Source: Calliopsis andreniformis
Lineage: Eukaryota > Arthropoda > Insecta > Hymenoptera > Andrenidae
Assembly (NCBI RefSeq): GCF_051401765.1
Contig: NW_027480438.1
Span: 4,154,001-4,218,000 of the forward strand
Length of the DNA stretch: 64,000 bases
Direction: 5' to 3'
The translations under genes and the position numbers were made by a program. The notes under the pieces were generated by a model. The model did not search any database and was not told the origin of the DNA. It was given only the letters and a program-made list of their open reading frames with translations. Shown here one piece after another: positions 39,201-53,330 of this stretch. Each line of letters begins with the position of its first letter. The stretch's first letter is position 1.

Positions 39201-42180
39201 CCTCAATCTTCAATACTCAATCCTCAATCCTCAATCCTCAACCCACAATCCTCAATCCTCTATCTTAAATCCTCAAACCTCAATCCTCAATCCACAATCC
39301 TCAATTCTCAATCTTCAATCCTCAATACTCAATCTTAAATCCTCAATCCTCAATCCTCAATCCTCAATCCTCAATCCTCAATCCTCAATCCTCATCCTTC
39401 AATCCTCAATACCCAATCCTCAATCTTCAATCCTCAATCCTCAATCCTCAATTCTCAATCCTCAACCCTCAGCCCTCAGTCCTTAAACCTCAATCCTCAA
39501 CCCTCAGCCCTCATCCTCAATCCTCAATCCTCAATCCTCAATCCTTAATCTTCACTCCTCAATCCTCAATCCTCAATCCTCAATCCTCAAACCTCAGTCC
39601 TCAATACTAAATATTCAATCCTCAATACTCAGTCTTCAATCCTCAATCCTCAATCCTCAATCCTCACTCCTCATTCTTCAATCCTCAATACCCAATCCTC
39701 AATCTTCAATCCTCAAACCTCAATCCTCAATTCTCAATCCTCAATCCTCAATCCTCAATCCACAATCCTCAATACTCAATCCTCAATCCTCAATCCTCAA
39801 TCTTCAATCCTCAATACTCAATCTTCAGTCCTCAACTCTCAATACTAAATACTCAATAATCAGACCTCAACCATCAATACTGAACCCTCAGTCCTTGTCC
39901 TCAATCCACAACCCTCAATCCTCAATCCTCAATCTTCAATCATCAATATTCAATATTCAGTCCTCAATCCTCAATCCTCAATCCTCAATCCTCCATCCTC
40001 AATGTTCAATCCGCAATACCCAATCATGAATCTTCAATCCTCAATCCTCAATCCTCAATCCCCAATCCTCAATCCTCAATCCTCAGTCCTCAAACCTCAA
40101 TCCTGAATCCTCAATCCTGAATCCTCAATCTTCAGACCTCAGTCCTCAACAATCAGTTGTCAATTCTCAATCCTCAATAGAATATCATCAATTCACAGTT
40201 TTCAATACACAATACTCAATCTGCAATCTTTAAATCTCTATCCACAAACACCAATTCTTATCACTCAACCCTCAGCTCTCAGTCCCCAAACCTCAATCTT
40301 CAATCCTCAACCCTCAATCCTCAATCCTCAACCATCAATCCTCAATCTTCAATACTCAATCCTCAATCCTCAATCCTCAACCCACAATCCTCAATCCTCT
40401 ATCTTAAATCCTCAAACCTCAATCCTCAATCCACAATCCTCAATTCTCAATCTTCAATCCTCAATACTCAATCTTAAATCCTCAATCCTCAATCCTCAAT
40501 CCTCAATCCTCAATCCTCAATCCTCAATCCTCATCCTTCAATCCTCAATACCCAATCCTCAATCTTCAATCCTCAATCCTCAATCCTCAATTCTCAATCC
40601 TCAACCCTCAGCCCTCAGTCCTTAAACCTCAATCCTCAACCCTCAGCCCTCATCCTCAATCCTCAATCCTCAATCCTCAATCCTTAATCTTCACTCCTCA
40701 ATCCTCAATCCTCAATCCTCAATCCTCAAACCTCAGTCCTCAATACTAAATATTCAATCCTCAATACTCAGTCTTCAATCCTCAATCCTCAATCCTCAAT
40801 CCTCACTCCTCATTCTTCAATCCTCAATACCCAATCCTCAATCTTCAATCCTCAAACCTCAATCCTCAATTCTCAATCCTCAATCCTCAATCCTCAATCC
40901 ACAATCCTCAATACTCAATCCTCAATACTCAATCCTCAATCCTCAATCCTCAATCTTCAATCCTCAATACTCAATCTTCAGTCCTCAACTCTCAATACTA
41001 AATACTCAATAATCAGACCTCAACCATCAATACTGAACCCTCAGTCCTTGTCCTCAATCCACAACCCTCAATCCTCAATCCTCAATCTTCAATCATCAAT
41101 ATTCAATATTCAGTCCTCAATCCTCAATCCTCAATCCTCAATCCTCAATCCTCAATGTTCAATCCGCAATACCCAATCATGAATCTTCAATCCTCAATCC
41201 TCAATCCTCAATCCCCAATCCTCAATCCTCAATCCTCAGTCCTCAAACCTCAATCCTGAATCCTCAATCCTGAATCCTCAATCTTCAGACCTCAGTCCTC
41301 AACAATCAGTTGTCAATTCTCAATCCTCAATAGAATATCATCAATTCACAGTTTTCAATACACAATACTCAATCTGCAATCTTTAAATCTCTATCCACAA
41401 ACACCAATTCTTATCACTCAACCCTCAACTCTCAGTCCCCAAACCTCAATCTTCAATCCTCAACCCTCAATCCTCAATCCTCAATCATCAATCCTCAATC
41501 TTCAATACTCAATCCTCAATCCTCAATCCTCAACCCTCAATCCTCAATCCTCTATCTTAAATCCTCAAACCTCAATCCTCAATCCACAATCCTCAATTCT
41601 CAATCTTCAATCCTCAATACTCAATCTTAAATCCTCAATCCTCAATCCTCAATCCTCAATCCTCAATCCTCAATCCTCAATCCTCATCCTTCAATCCTCA
41701 ATACCCAATCCTCAATCTTCAATCCTCAATCCTCAATCCTCAATTCTCAATCCTCAACCCTCAGCCCTCAGTCCTTAAACCTCAATCCTCAACCCTCAGC
41801 CCTCATCCTCAATCCTCAATCCTCAATCCTCAATCCTTAATCTTCACTCCTCAATCCTCAATCCTCAATCCTCGATCCTCAAACCTCAGTCCTCAAACCA
41901 CAATCCTGAATCCTCAATCCTGAATCCTCAATCTTCAGCCCTCAGTCCTCAACAATCACTTGTCAATCCTCAATCCTCACTAGAATATCCTCAGTTCAGA
42001 GCTTTCCATACGCAATACTCAATCTGCGATCTCCAAATCTCTATCCACAAACATCAATTCTCATCACTCAACCCTCAACACTCAGTCCCCAATCCTCAAT
42101 CTTCAATCCTCAATACTCAATCTTCAATCCTAAATCCTCAACCCTCAATCCTCAGTCCTCAAACCTCAATTCTGAATCCT
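34948..42180 (+). repeat. Block A, founder copy of the 7.2-kb HOR
   Basis: This block recurs as B at offset 11139 and as C at offset 18441 with almost no differences. Landmarks are CGTCAGGCTT 35380, i-type (CTAGAATATCCCC) 37968, h-type 39038, 40177 and 41330, and i'-type 41980. Position 36303 is C here but G at the matching positions in B (47442) and C (54744). 35.9-37.2 kb carries CCGCCCATC and CAGACAACAAACAG phrases absent from most of the 1-29 kb domain. A 4.9-kb stretch from 33062 to 37968 lacks the main landmark. Confidence 0.88.
38464..41893 (+). repeat. Three-copy 1.14-kb tandem inside block A
   Basis: The phrase AATACTAAATATTC starts at 38464, 39603 and 40742, 1139 bp apart. The h-type landmark is at 39038, 40177 and 41330, and TCAGACCTCAACCATC at 38721, 39860 and 41013. 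The third copy is 14 bp longer because a 14-bp pair of heptamers (TACTCAATCCTCAA type) is repeated near 40920. The period is 5 modulo 7, so heptamer phase shifts at each copy. Copies 2 and 3 share AATACTAAATACTC and CAATCATGAATC, which copy 1 lacks, so the last duplication was between 2 and 3. Confidence 0.88.
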
Positions 42181-45100
42181 CGATCCTGAATCCTCAATCT
42201 CCAGCCCTCAGTCCTGAACAATCAGGAGACAATTCTCAATCCTCAATAGAATATCCTCAATTCACAGTTTTCAATACTCAATACTCAATCTGCAATCTTC
42301 AAATCTCTATCCACAAACATCAATTCTCGTCACTCAACACTCAGCACTCAGTCCTCAATGTTCAATCATGAATCCTCAATCCTCAATCTTCAATCCTCAA
42401 TACTTAATCTTAAATCCTCAATCCTCAACCTTCAATACCCAATCCTCAATCTTCAATCCTCAATCCTCAATCCTCAATTCTCAATCCTCAATCCTCAACC
42501 CTCAATCCTCAATCCTCAATCCTCAATCCTCAACCCTCAATCGTCAGTCTTCAAACCTCAATATTCAATCTTCAATCGTCAATCCTCAATCCTCAATCCT
42601 CAATCCTCAATCCTCAGACCTCAAACATCAATACCCAACCCTCAGTCCTCGTCCTCAATCCGCAACACTCAATCCTCAATCCTCAATCTTCAATCATCAA
42701 TATTCAATCTTCAATACTCAATCCTCAATCCTCAATCCTCAATCCTCAATCCTCAATCCTCAATGTTCAATCCTCGATACCCAATCCTCAATCTTCAATC
42801 CTCAATACTCAATCTTCAATCCTCAATCCTCAATCCTCAATCCTCAGTCCTCAAACCTCAATTGTGAATCCTCGATCCTGAATCCTCAATCTCCAGACCT
42901 CAGTCCTGAACAATCAGGTGACAATCCTCAATCCTCAATAGAATATCCTCAATTCACAGTTTTCAATACTCAATACTCAATCTGCAGTCTTCAAATCTCT
43001 ATCCACAGACATCAATTCTCATCACACAACACTCAACACTCAGTCCTCAATGTTCAATCCTCAATCCTCAATTCTCAATCTTCAATCCTCAATACTCAAT
43101 CTTAAATCCTCAATCCTCAACCCTGAATACCCAATCCTCAATCTTCAATCCTCAATCCTCAATCCTCAATTCTCAATCCTCAATCCTCAACCCTCAATCC
43201 TCAATCCTCAATCCTCAATTCTCAACCCTCAATCGTCAGTCTTCAAACCTCAATATTCAATCTTCAATCGTCAATCCTCAATCCTCAATCCTCAATCCTC
43301 ATCCTTCATTCCTCAATACCCAATCCTCAATCTTCAATCCTGAATCCTCAGTCCTCAAATCTCAATCCTCAATCCTCAGTCCTCAGTCCTTAAACCTCAA
43401 TCCTCAGCCCTCAGCCCTCATTCTCAATCCTCAATCCTCAATCCTCAATCCTCAATCTTCAATCCTCAATACTCAATCTTCAATCCTCAATCCTCAATCC
43501 TCAGTCCTCAAACCTCAATTCTGAATCCTCAATCCTGAATCCTCAATCTTCAGCCCTCAGTCCTCAACAATCAGGTGACAATCCTCAATCCTTAATAGAA
43601 TATCCTCAATTCACAGTTTTCAATACTCAATACTCAATCTGCAATCTTCAAATCACTATCCACAAACATCAATTCTCATCACTCAACCCTCAACACTCAG
43701 TCCTCAATGTTCAATCCTCAATCCTCAATTCTCAATCTTCAATCCTCAATACTCAATCTATAATCCTCAATCCTCAATCCTCAATCTTCAATCCTCAATC
43801 CCCAATACTCAATCCTCAATCCTCAATCCTCAATCCTCAATCATCAATCCTCAGTCTTCAAACCTCAATACTCAATCTCCAATCCTCAATCCTCAATCCT
43901 CAATCCTCAATTCTCAATCCTCATCCTTCAATCCTCAATTCCCAATCCTCAATCTTCAATCCTCAATCCTCAATCCTCAATTCTCAATCCTCAATCCTCA
44001 GTCCTCAGTCCTTAAACCTCAATCCTCAACCCTTAGTCCTCATCCTCAATCCTCAATCCTCAATCCTCAATCCTCAATCCTCAATCTTCAACCCTCAACA
44101 CTCAGTCCTCAATGTTCAAACCTCAATCCTCAATTCTCAATCTTCAATCCTCAATACTCAATCTTCAATCCTGATTCCTCAATCCTCAATCCTCAATCCT
44201 CAATCCTCAATCCTCAGTCATCAATCCTCAATCTTCAATACTCAATCCTCAATCCTCAATCCTCAATACTCAATCCTCAATCCTCAATCATCAATCCTCA
44301 ATCTTCAATCCTCAATACTCAATCTTTAATCCTCAGTCCTCAATCCTCAATCTTCAATCTTCAATCCTCAACCCGCGATCCTCAATCCCCAATCCTCAAT
44401 CCTCAGTCCTCAATCCGCAATATTCAATCCTCAATACTCAATCTTCAATCCTCAATCCTCAATCCTCAACCCTCAGTCCTCATTCTTCAATCCTCAATAA
44501 CCAATCCTCAATCTTCAATCCTCATTCCTCAATCCTCAATTCTCAATCCTCAATCCTCAATCCTCAGACCTCAAACATAAATACTCAACCCTCAGTCCTC
44601 GTCGTCAATCCGCAACACTCAATCCTCAATCCTCAATCTTCAATCATCAATATTCAATCTTCAATACTCAATCCTCAATCCTCAATCCTCAATCCTCAAT
44701 CCTCAATCCTCAATGTTCAATCCTCGATACCCAATCCTCAATCTTCAATCCTCAATACTCAATCTTCAATCCTCAATCCTCAATCCTCAATCCTCAGTCC
44801 TCAAACCTCAATTCTGAATCCTCGATCCTGAATCCTCAATCTCCAGACCTCAGTCCTGAACAATCAGGTGACAATCCTCAATCCTCAATAGAATATCCTC
44901 AATTCACAGTTTTCAATACTCAATACTCAATCTGCAGTCTTCAAATCTCTATCCACAGACATCAATTCTCATCACACAACACACAACACTCAGTCCTCAA
45001 TGTTCAATCCTCAATCCTCAATTCTCAATCTTCAATCCTCAATACTCAATCTTAAATCCTCAATCCTCAACCCTGAATACCCAATCCTCAATCTTCAATC

Positions 45101-46090
45101 CTCAATCCTCAATCCTCAATTCTCAATCCTCAATCCTCAACCCTCAATCCTCAATCCTCAATCCTCAATTCTCAACCCTCAATCGTCAGTCTTCAAACCT
45201 CAATATTCAATCTTCAATCGTCAATCCTCAATCCTCAATCCTCAATCCTCATCCTTCATTCCTCAATACCCAATCCTCAATCTTCAATCCTGAATCCTCA
45301 GTCCTCAAATCTCAATCCTCAATCCTCAGTCCTCAGTCCTTAAACCTCAATCCTCAGCCCTCAGCCCTCATTCTCAATCCTCAATCCTCAATCCTCAATC
45401 CTCAATCTTCAATCCTCAATACTCAATCCTCAATCCTCAGTCCTCAAACCTCAATTCTGAATCCTCAATCCTGAATCCTCAATCTTCAGCCCTCAGTCCT
45501 CAACAATCAGGTGACAATCCTCAATCCTTAATAGAATATCCTCAATTCACAGTTTTCAATACTCAATACTCAATCTGCAATCTTCAAATCACTATCCACA
45601 AACATCAATTCTCATCACTCAACCCTCAACACTCAGTCCTCAATGTTCAATCCTCAATCCTCAATTCTCAATCTTCAATCCTCAATACTCAATCTATAAT
45701 CCTCAATCCTCAATCCTCAATCTTCAATCCTCAATCCCCAATACTCAATCCTCAATCCTCAATCCTCAATCCTCAATCATCAACCCTCAGTCTTCAAACC
45801 TCAATACTCAATCTCCAATCCTCAATCCTCAATCCTCAATCCTCAATTCTCAATCCTCATCCTTCAATCCTCAATTCCCAATCCTCAATCTTCAATCCTC
45901 AATCCTCAATCCTCAACTCTCAATCCTCAATCCTCAGTCCTCAGTCCTTAAACCTCAATCCTCAACCCTTAGTCCTCATCCTCAATCCTCAATCCTCAAT
46001 CCTCAATCCTCAATCCTCAATCTTCAACCCTCAACACTCAGTCCTCAATGTTCAAACCTCAATCCTCAATTCTCAATCTTCAATCCTCAA
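42181..46090 (+). repeat. Block D, with internal 1950-bp tandem
   Basis: Block D carries landmarks j 42246 (CAGGAGACAATTC), k 42938 and l 43595, then k again at 44888 and l at 45531. About 42595-44544 and 44545-46090 are direct repeats at offset 1950, falling to 1936 after the second copy loses 14 bp near 45.43 kb. The second repeat stops at the junction with block B. D recurs as D' at 60623 (offset 18441). D differs from D' at 44377 (G) against 62818 (A). Confidence 0.86.
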
Positions 46091-46100
46091 TACTCAATCC
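46065..46100 (+). other. D/B junction (11139-bp duplication breakpoint)
   Basis: To the left the sequence follows the D-internal repeat (compare 44.13-44.16 kb). To the right it follows block A from about 34.94 kb. The two parents share about 27 bp of heptamer sequence around CAATACTCAATC at the crossover, so the exchange could have occurred at any point within that shared stretch. Confidence 0.75.
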
Positions 46101-49100
46101 TCAATCCTCAAACCTCAATCTTCAATCCTCAATACTCAATCTTCAATTCTCAATTCTCAATCCTCAATCCTCAATCCTCAATCCTCAATCCTCAATCCTC
46201 AATCGTCAATATTCAATCCTCAATACTCAATCTTCAATCCTCAATACGCAATCCTCAATCCTCAATCCTCATTCTTCAATCCTCAATACCCAATCCTCAA
46301 CCTTCAATCCTCAATCCTCAATCCTCAATCCTCGATCCTCAATCTTCAATCCTCAGTCCCAAATCCTCAATCTTCAATACTCACTCCTCAATCCTCAATC
46401 TTCAATCCTCAATACTCAGTCTTCAATCCTCAATCCTCAATCCTCAACCTTCAATCCTCAATGTTCAATCCTCAATACCCAATCCTCAGTCTTCAATCCT
46501 CAATCCTCAATCCTCAATCGTCAGGCTTCAATGCTCAATACTCAATCTGCAATCCTCAATCCTCAATCCTCAATCCTCAATCCCCATTCGTCAACCCTCA
46601 ATACCCAATCCTCAATCTTCAATCCTCAATCCTCAATTCTCAATTCTCAATCCTCAATCCTCAGACATCAAACATCAATATTCAACCATCAGTCCTCGTC
46701 CTCAATCCACAACCCTCAATCCTCAACCCTCAACCTTCAATAATCAATATTCAATCTTCAATCCTCAATGCTCAATCCTCAATCCTCAATCCTCAATCCT
46801 CAATCTTCACTCCTCAATCCTCAATCCTCAATCCTCAATCCTCAACCTTGAGTCCTTAATACTCAATCTTCAATCCTCAATCCTCAATCCTCAATGTTCA
46901 ATGCTCAATCCTCAATTATCAATCTTCAATCCTCAATTCTCAATCTTCGATCCTCAATCTTGAATCCTCAGTCCCCAATCCTCAATCTTCTATCCTCAAT
47001 CCTCAATCCGCCCATCTTCAATCCTCAATACTCAATCTGCAATCCTCAATCCTCAATCCTCCATCCTCAACCCTCAATCGTCAAGCGTCAATCCTCAATC
47101 CTCAATCCTCAATCCTCAATCTTCAATCCTCAATCCTCAATCGTCAATCCTCAATCCTCAGACCTCAAACAGCAATACTCAACCCTCAGTCCTCGTCCTC
47201 AATCCACAACCATCAATCCTCAATCCTCAAGATTCAATCATCAATATTCAATCTTCAGTCCTCAATCCTCAATCCTCAATACTCAATCCTCAATCCTCAA
47301 TGTTCAATCCGCAATACCCAATCCTCAATCTTCAATCCTCAGTCCTCAATCCTCAATCCTCAATCCTCAATCCTCAATCTTCAATCCTCAATACTCAATC
47401 TTCAACCCTCAATCCACAATCCTCAATCCTCAATCCTCATTGTTCAATCCTCAACACCCAATCCTCAATCTTCAATCCTCAATCCACAATCCTCAATTCT
47501 CAACCCTCAATCCTCAACCCTCAGACCTCAAACATCAATACTCAACCCTCAGTCCTCGTCCTCAATCCACAACAATCAATCCTCGATCCTCAATCTTCAA
47601 TCATCAATATTCAATCTTCAATCCTCAATCCTCAATCCTCAATACTCAATCCTCTATCCTCAGTGTTCAATCCTCAATACCCAATCCTCAATCTTCAATC
47701 CTCAATCCTCAATCCTCAATCCCCAGTCCTCAATCCTCAATCCTCAGTCCTCAAACCTCAATCTTCAATCCTCAATACTGAATCTTCAATCCTCAATCCT
47801 CAATCCTCGGTCCTCAATCCTCAATCGTCAATCTCCAATCCTGAATACTCAATCTTCAATCCTCAATCCTCAATCCTCAATCCTCAATCCTCAATCCTCA
47901 TTCTTAAATCCTCAATACCCAATCCTAAATCTTCAATCCTGAATCCTCAATCCTAAATTCTCAATCCTCAATCCTCAGTCCTCAGTCCTCATACCTCAAT
48001 CCTCAAACCTCAGCCCTCATCCTCAATCCTGAATCCTCAATCCTCAATTCTCAATACTCAATTATCAATCCTCAGACAACAAACAGCAATACTCAAACCT
48101 CAGTCCTCGTCCTCAATCCACAACCATCAATACTGAATCCTCAATCTTCAATCATCAATATTCAATCTTCAGTACTCAATCCTCAATCCTCAATACTCAA
48201 CCCTCAATGTTCAATCCGCAATACCCAATCCTCAATCTTCAATCCTCAATCCTCAATCCTCAATTCTCAATCCTCAACCCTCAATCCTCTGATCTAAAAC
48301 AACAATACTCAATCCTCAGTCCTCGTCCTCAATCCGCAACCCTCAATCCACAATCCTCAATCTTCAATTCTCAATCCTCAATCTTCAATCCTCAAACCTC
48401 AATCCTCAATCCTCAATCCTCATTCTTCAACCCTCAATAACCAATCCTCAATCTTAAATCCTCTATCCTCAATTCGCAATCCTCAATCCTCAATCCTCAG
48501 GCCTCAAGTATCAATACTCAATCCTCAGTCCTCGTCCTCAATCCACAACCTTCAATCCTCAATCCACAATCTTCATTCATCAATATTCAGCCTTCAATCC
48601 TCAATCCTCAATCGTCAATACTCAATCCTCAATGCTCAATGTTCAATCCTCAAAACCCAATCCTCAGTCTTCAATCCTCAATCCTCAATCCTCAATCCTC
48701 AATCCTCAATCCTCAATCCTCATCCTTCAATCCTCAATACCCAATCCTCAATCTTCAAACCTCAATCCTCAATCCTCAATTCTCAATCCTCAACCCTTAG
48801 CCCTCAGTCCTTAAACCTCAATCCTCAACCCTCAGCCCTCATCCTCAATCCTCAATCCTCAATCCTCAATCCTTAATCTTCAATCCTCAATACTCAATCT
48901 TCAATCCTCAATCCTCAGACCTCAATGTTCAATCCTCAATGTTCAATCCTCAATACCCAATCCTCAATCTTCACTCCTCAATCCTCAATCCTCAATCCTC
49001 AATCCTCACTCCTCAATCCTCAATCCTCAGTCCTCAAACCACAATCCTGAATTCTCAATCTTCAGCCCTCAGTCCTCAACCATCAGTTGCCAATCCTCAA

Positions 49101-52100
49101 TCCTCACTAGAATATCCCCAGTTCAGAGTTTTCCATACGCAATACTCAATCTGCAATCTTCAAATCTCTATCCACAAACATCAATTGTCATCACACAACC
49201 CTCAACACTCAGTCCCCAATCCTCAACCTTCAACCCTCAATCCTCAACCCTCAATCCTCAATCCTCAATCTTCAATCCTCAATACTCAATCTTCAATCCT
49301 CAATCCTCAATCCTCAATCCTCAATTCTCAATCCTTAATCCTCAATCCTCAATCCTCAATCCTCAATCCTCAATACTCAATCCTCAATCCTCAATCCTCA
49401 ATCTTCAATCCTCAATACTCAATCTTCAGTCCTCAATTCTCAATCTTCAATCCTCAATACTCAATCCTCAATCCTCAATCGTCAATCCTCAATACTCAAT
49501 CTTTAATCCTCAATCCTCAATCCTCAACCTTCAATCCTCAATCCTCTATCCTCAATCCTCTATCCTCTATCCTCAATCCTCAATCCTCAATCCTCAATCC
49601 TCAATACTAAATATTCAATCCTCAATACTCAATCTTCAATCCTCAATCCTCAATCCTCAATCCTCACTCCTCATTCTTCAATCCTCAATACCCAATCCTC
49701 AATCTTCAATCCTCAAACCTCAATCCTCAATTCTCAATCCTCAATCCTCAATCCTCAATCCTCAATCCTCAATACTCAATCCTCAATCCTCAATCCTCAA
49801 TCTTCAATCCTCAATACTCAATCTTCAGTCCTCAATTCTCAATACTCAATACTCAATAATCAGACCTCAACCATCAATACTGAACCCTCAGTCCTTGTCC
49901 TCAATCCACAACCCTCAATCCTCAATCCTCAATCTTCAATCATCAATATTCAATATTCAGTCCTCAATCCTCAATCCTCAATCCTCAATCCTCAATCCTC
50001 AATGTTCAATCCGCAATACCCAATCCTGAATCTTCAATCCTCAATCCTCAATCCTCAATCCCCAATCCTCAATCCTCAATCCTCAGTCCTCAAACCTCAA
50101 TCCTGAATCCTCAATCCTGAAACCTCAATCTTCAGACCTCAGTCCTCAACAATCAGTTGTCAATTCTCAATCCTCAATAGAATATCATCAATTCACAGTT
50201 TTCAATACACAATACTCAATCTGCAATCTTTAAATCTCTATCCACAAACACCAATTCTTATCACTCAACCCTCAACTCTCAGTCCCCAAACCTCAATCTT
50301 CAATCCTCAACCCTCAATCCTCAATCCTCAATCATCAATCCTCAATCTTCAATACTCAATCCTCAATCCTCAATCCTCAACCCACAATCCTCAATCCTCT
50401 ATCTTAAATCCTCAAACCTCAATCCTCAATCCACAATCCTCAATTCTCAATCTTCAATCCTCAATACTCAATCTTAAATCCTCAATCCTCAATCCTCAAT
50501 CCTCAATCCTCAATCCTCAATCCTCAATCCTCATCCTTCAATCCTCAATACCCAATCCTCAATCTTCAATCCTCAATCCTCAATCCTCAATTCTCAATCC
50601 TCAACCCTCAGCCCTCAGTCCTTAAACCTCAATCCTCAACCCTCAGCCCTCATCCTCAATCCTCAATCCTCAATCCTCAATCCTTAATCTTCACTCCTCA
50701 ATCCTCAATCCTCAATCCTCAATCCTCAAACCTCAGTCCTCAATACTAAATATTCAATCCTCAATACTCAGTCTTCAATCCTCAATCCTCAATCCTCAAT
50801 CCTCACTCCTCATTCTTCAATCCTCAATACCCAATCCTCAATCTTCAATCCTCAAACCTCAATCCTCAATTCTCAATCCTCAATCCTCAATCCTCAATCC
50901 ACAATCCTCAATACTCAATCCTCAATCCTCAATCCTCAATCTTCAATCCTCAATACTCAATCTTCAGTCCTCAACTCTCAATACTAAATACTCAATAATC
51001 AGACCTCAACCATCAATACTGAACCCTCAGTCCTTGTCCTCAATCCACAACCCTCAATCCTCAATCCTCAATCTTCAATCATCAATATTCAATATTCAGT
51101 CCTCAATCCTCAATCCTCAATCCTCAATCCTCCATCCTCAATGTTCAATCCGCAATACCCAATCATGAATCTTCAATCCTCAATCCTCAATCCTCAATCC
51201 CCAATCCTCAATCCTCAATCCTCAGTCCTCAAACCTCAATCCTGAATCCTCAATCCTGAATCCTCAATCTTCAGACCTCAGTCCTCAACAATCAGTTGTC
51301 AATTCTCAATCCTCAATAGAATATCATCAATTCACAGTTTTCAATACACAATACTCAATCTGCAATCTTTAAATCTCTATCCACAAACACCAATTCTTAT
51401 CACTCAACCCTCAGCTCTCAGTCCCCAAACCTCAATCTTCAATCCTCAACCCTCAATCCTCAATCCTCAACCATCAATCCTCAATCTTCAATACTCAATC
51501 CTCAATCCTCAATCCTCAACCCACAATCCTCAATCCTCTATCTTAAATCCTCAAACCTCAATCCTCAATCCACAATCCTCAATTCTCAATCTTCAATCCT
51601 CAATACTCAATCTTAAATCCTCAATCCTCAATCCTCAATCCTCAATCCTCAATCCTCAATCCTCAATCCTCATCCTTCAATCCTCAATACCCAATCCTCA
51701 ATCTTCAATCCTCAATCCTCAATCCTCAATTCTCAATCCTCAACCCTCAGCCCTCAGTCCTTAAACCTCAATCCTCAACCCTCAGCCCTCATCCTCAATC
51801 CTCAATCCTCAATCCTCAATCCTTAATCTTCACTCCTCAATCCTCAATCCTCAATCCTCAATCCTCAAACCTCAGTCCTCAATACTAAATATTCAATCCT
51901 CAATACTCAGTCTTCAATCCTCAATCCTCAATCCTCAATCCTCACTCCTCATTCTTCAATCCTCAATACCCAATCCTCAATCTTCAATCCTCAAACCTCA
52001 ATCCTCAATTCTCAATCCTCAATCCTCAATCCTCAATCCACAATCCTCAATACTCAATCCTCAATACTCAATCCTCAATCCTCAATCCTCAATCTTCAAT

Positions 52101-53320
52101 CCTCAATACTCAATCTTCAGTCCTCAACTCTCAATACTAAATACTCAATAATCAGACCTCAACCATCAATACTGAACCCTCAGTCCTTGTCCTCAATCCA
52201 CAACCCTCAATCCTCAATCCTCAATCTTCAATCATCAATATTCAATATTCAGTCCTCAATCCTCAATCCTCAATCCTCAATCCTCAATCCTCAATGTTCA
52301 ATCCGCAATACCCAATCATGAATCTTCAATCCTCAATCCTCAATCCTCAATCCCCAATCCTCAATCCTCAATCCTCAGTCCTCAAACCTCAATCCTGAAT
52401 CCTCAATCCTGAATCCTCAATCTTCAGACCTCAGTCCTCAACAATCAGTTGTCAATTCTCAATCCTCAATAGAATATCATCAATTCACAGTTTTCAATAC
52501 ACAATACTCAATCTGCAATCTTTAAATCTCTATCCACAAACACCAATTCTTATCACTCAACCCTCAACTCTCAGTCCCCAAACCTCAATCTTCAATCCTC
52601 AACCCTCAATCCTCAATCCTCAATCATCAATCCTCAATCTTCAATACTCAATCCTCAATCCTCAATCCTCAACCCTCAATCCTCAATCCTCTATCTTAAA
52701 TCCTCAAACCTCAATCCTCAATCCACAATCCTCAATTCTCAATCTTCAATCCTCAATACTCAATCTTAAATCCTCAATCCTCAATCCTCAATCCTCAATC
52801 CTCAATCCTCAATCCTCAATCCTCATCCTTCAATCCTCAATACCCAATCCTCAATCTTCAATCCTCAATCCTCAATCCTCAATTCTCAATCCTCAACCCT
52901 CAGCCCTCAGTCCTTAAACCTCAATCCTCAACCCTCAGCCCTCATCCTCAATCCTCAATCCTCAATCCTCAATCCTTAATCTTCACTCCTCAATCCTCAA
53001 TCCTCAATCCTCGATCCTCAAACCTCAGTCCTCAAACCACAATCCTGAATCCTCAATCCTGAATCCTCAATCTTCAGCCCTCAGTCCTCAACAATCACTT
53101 GTCAATCCTCAATCCTCACTAGAATATCCTCAGTTCAGAGCTTTCCATACGCAATACTCAATCTGCGATCTCCAAATCTCTATCCACAAACATCAATTCT
53201 CATCACTCAACCCTCAACACTCAGTCCCCAATCCTCAATCTTCAATCCTCAATACTCAATCTTCAATCCTAAATCCTCAACCCTCAATCCTCAGTCCTCA
53301 AACCTCAATTCTGAATCCTC
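46091..53320 (+). repeat. Block B, second copy of the 7.2-kb HOR
   Basis: Block B matches block A at offset 11139. CGTCAGGCTT is at 46519, the i-type landmark at 49107, h-type at 50177, 51316 and 52469, and i' at 53119. It shares G at 47442 with block C, against C in block A. It keeps C at 47226 where block C has T. The 7302-bp duplicated period actually starts slightly upstream, at 46019, inside the tail of D. Confidence 0.88.
49603..53032 (+). repeat. Three-copy 1.14-kb tandem inside block B
   Basis: This is the block B counterpart of the 1139/1139/1153-bp tandem, with h-type landmarks at 50177, 51316 and 52469 and the same 14-bp extension in the third copy. It was carried along by the larger duplications. 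Confidence 0.86.
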
Positions 53321-53330
53321 AATCTTCAAC
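53314..53330 (+). other. B/C junction (7302-bp duplication breakpoint)
   Basis: Block A at 42.17 kb reads GAATCCTCGATCCTG, whereas here GAATCCTC is followed by AATCTTCAACCC, which is the tail of block D at 46019. Shared sequence at the joint is only about one heptamer (AATCCTC). The 7302-bp offset holds exactly from this point (46019 to 53321, 46519 to 53821). Confidence 0.82.
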
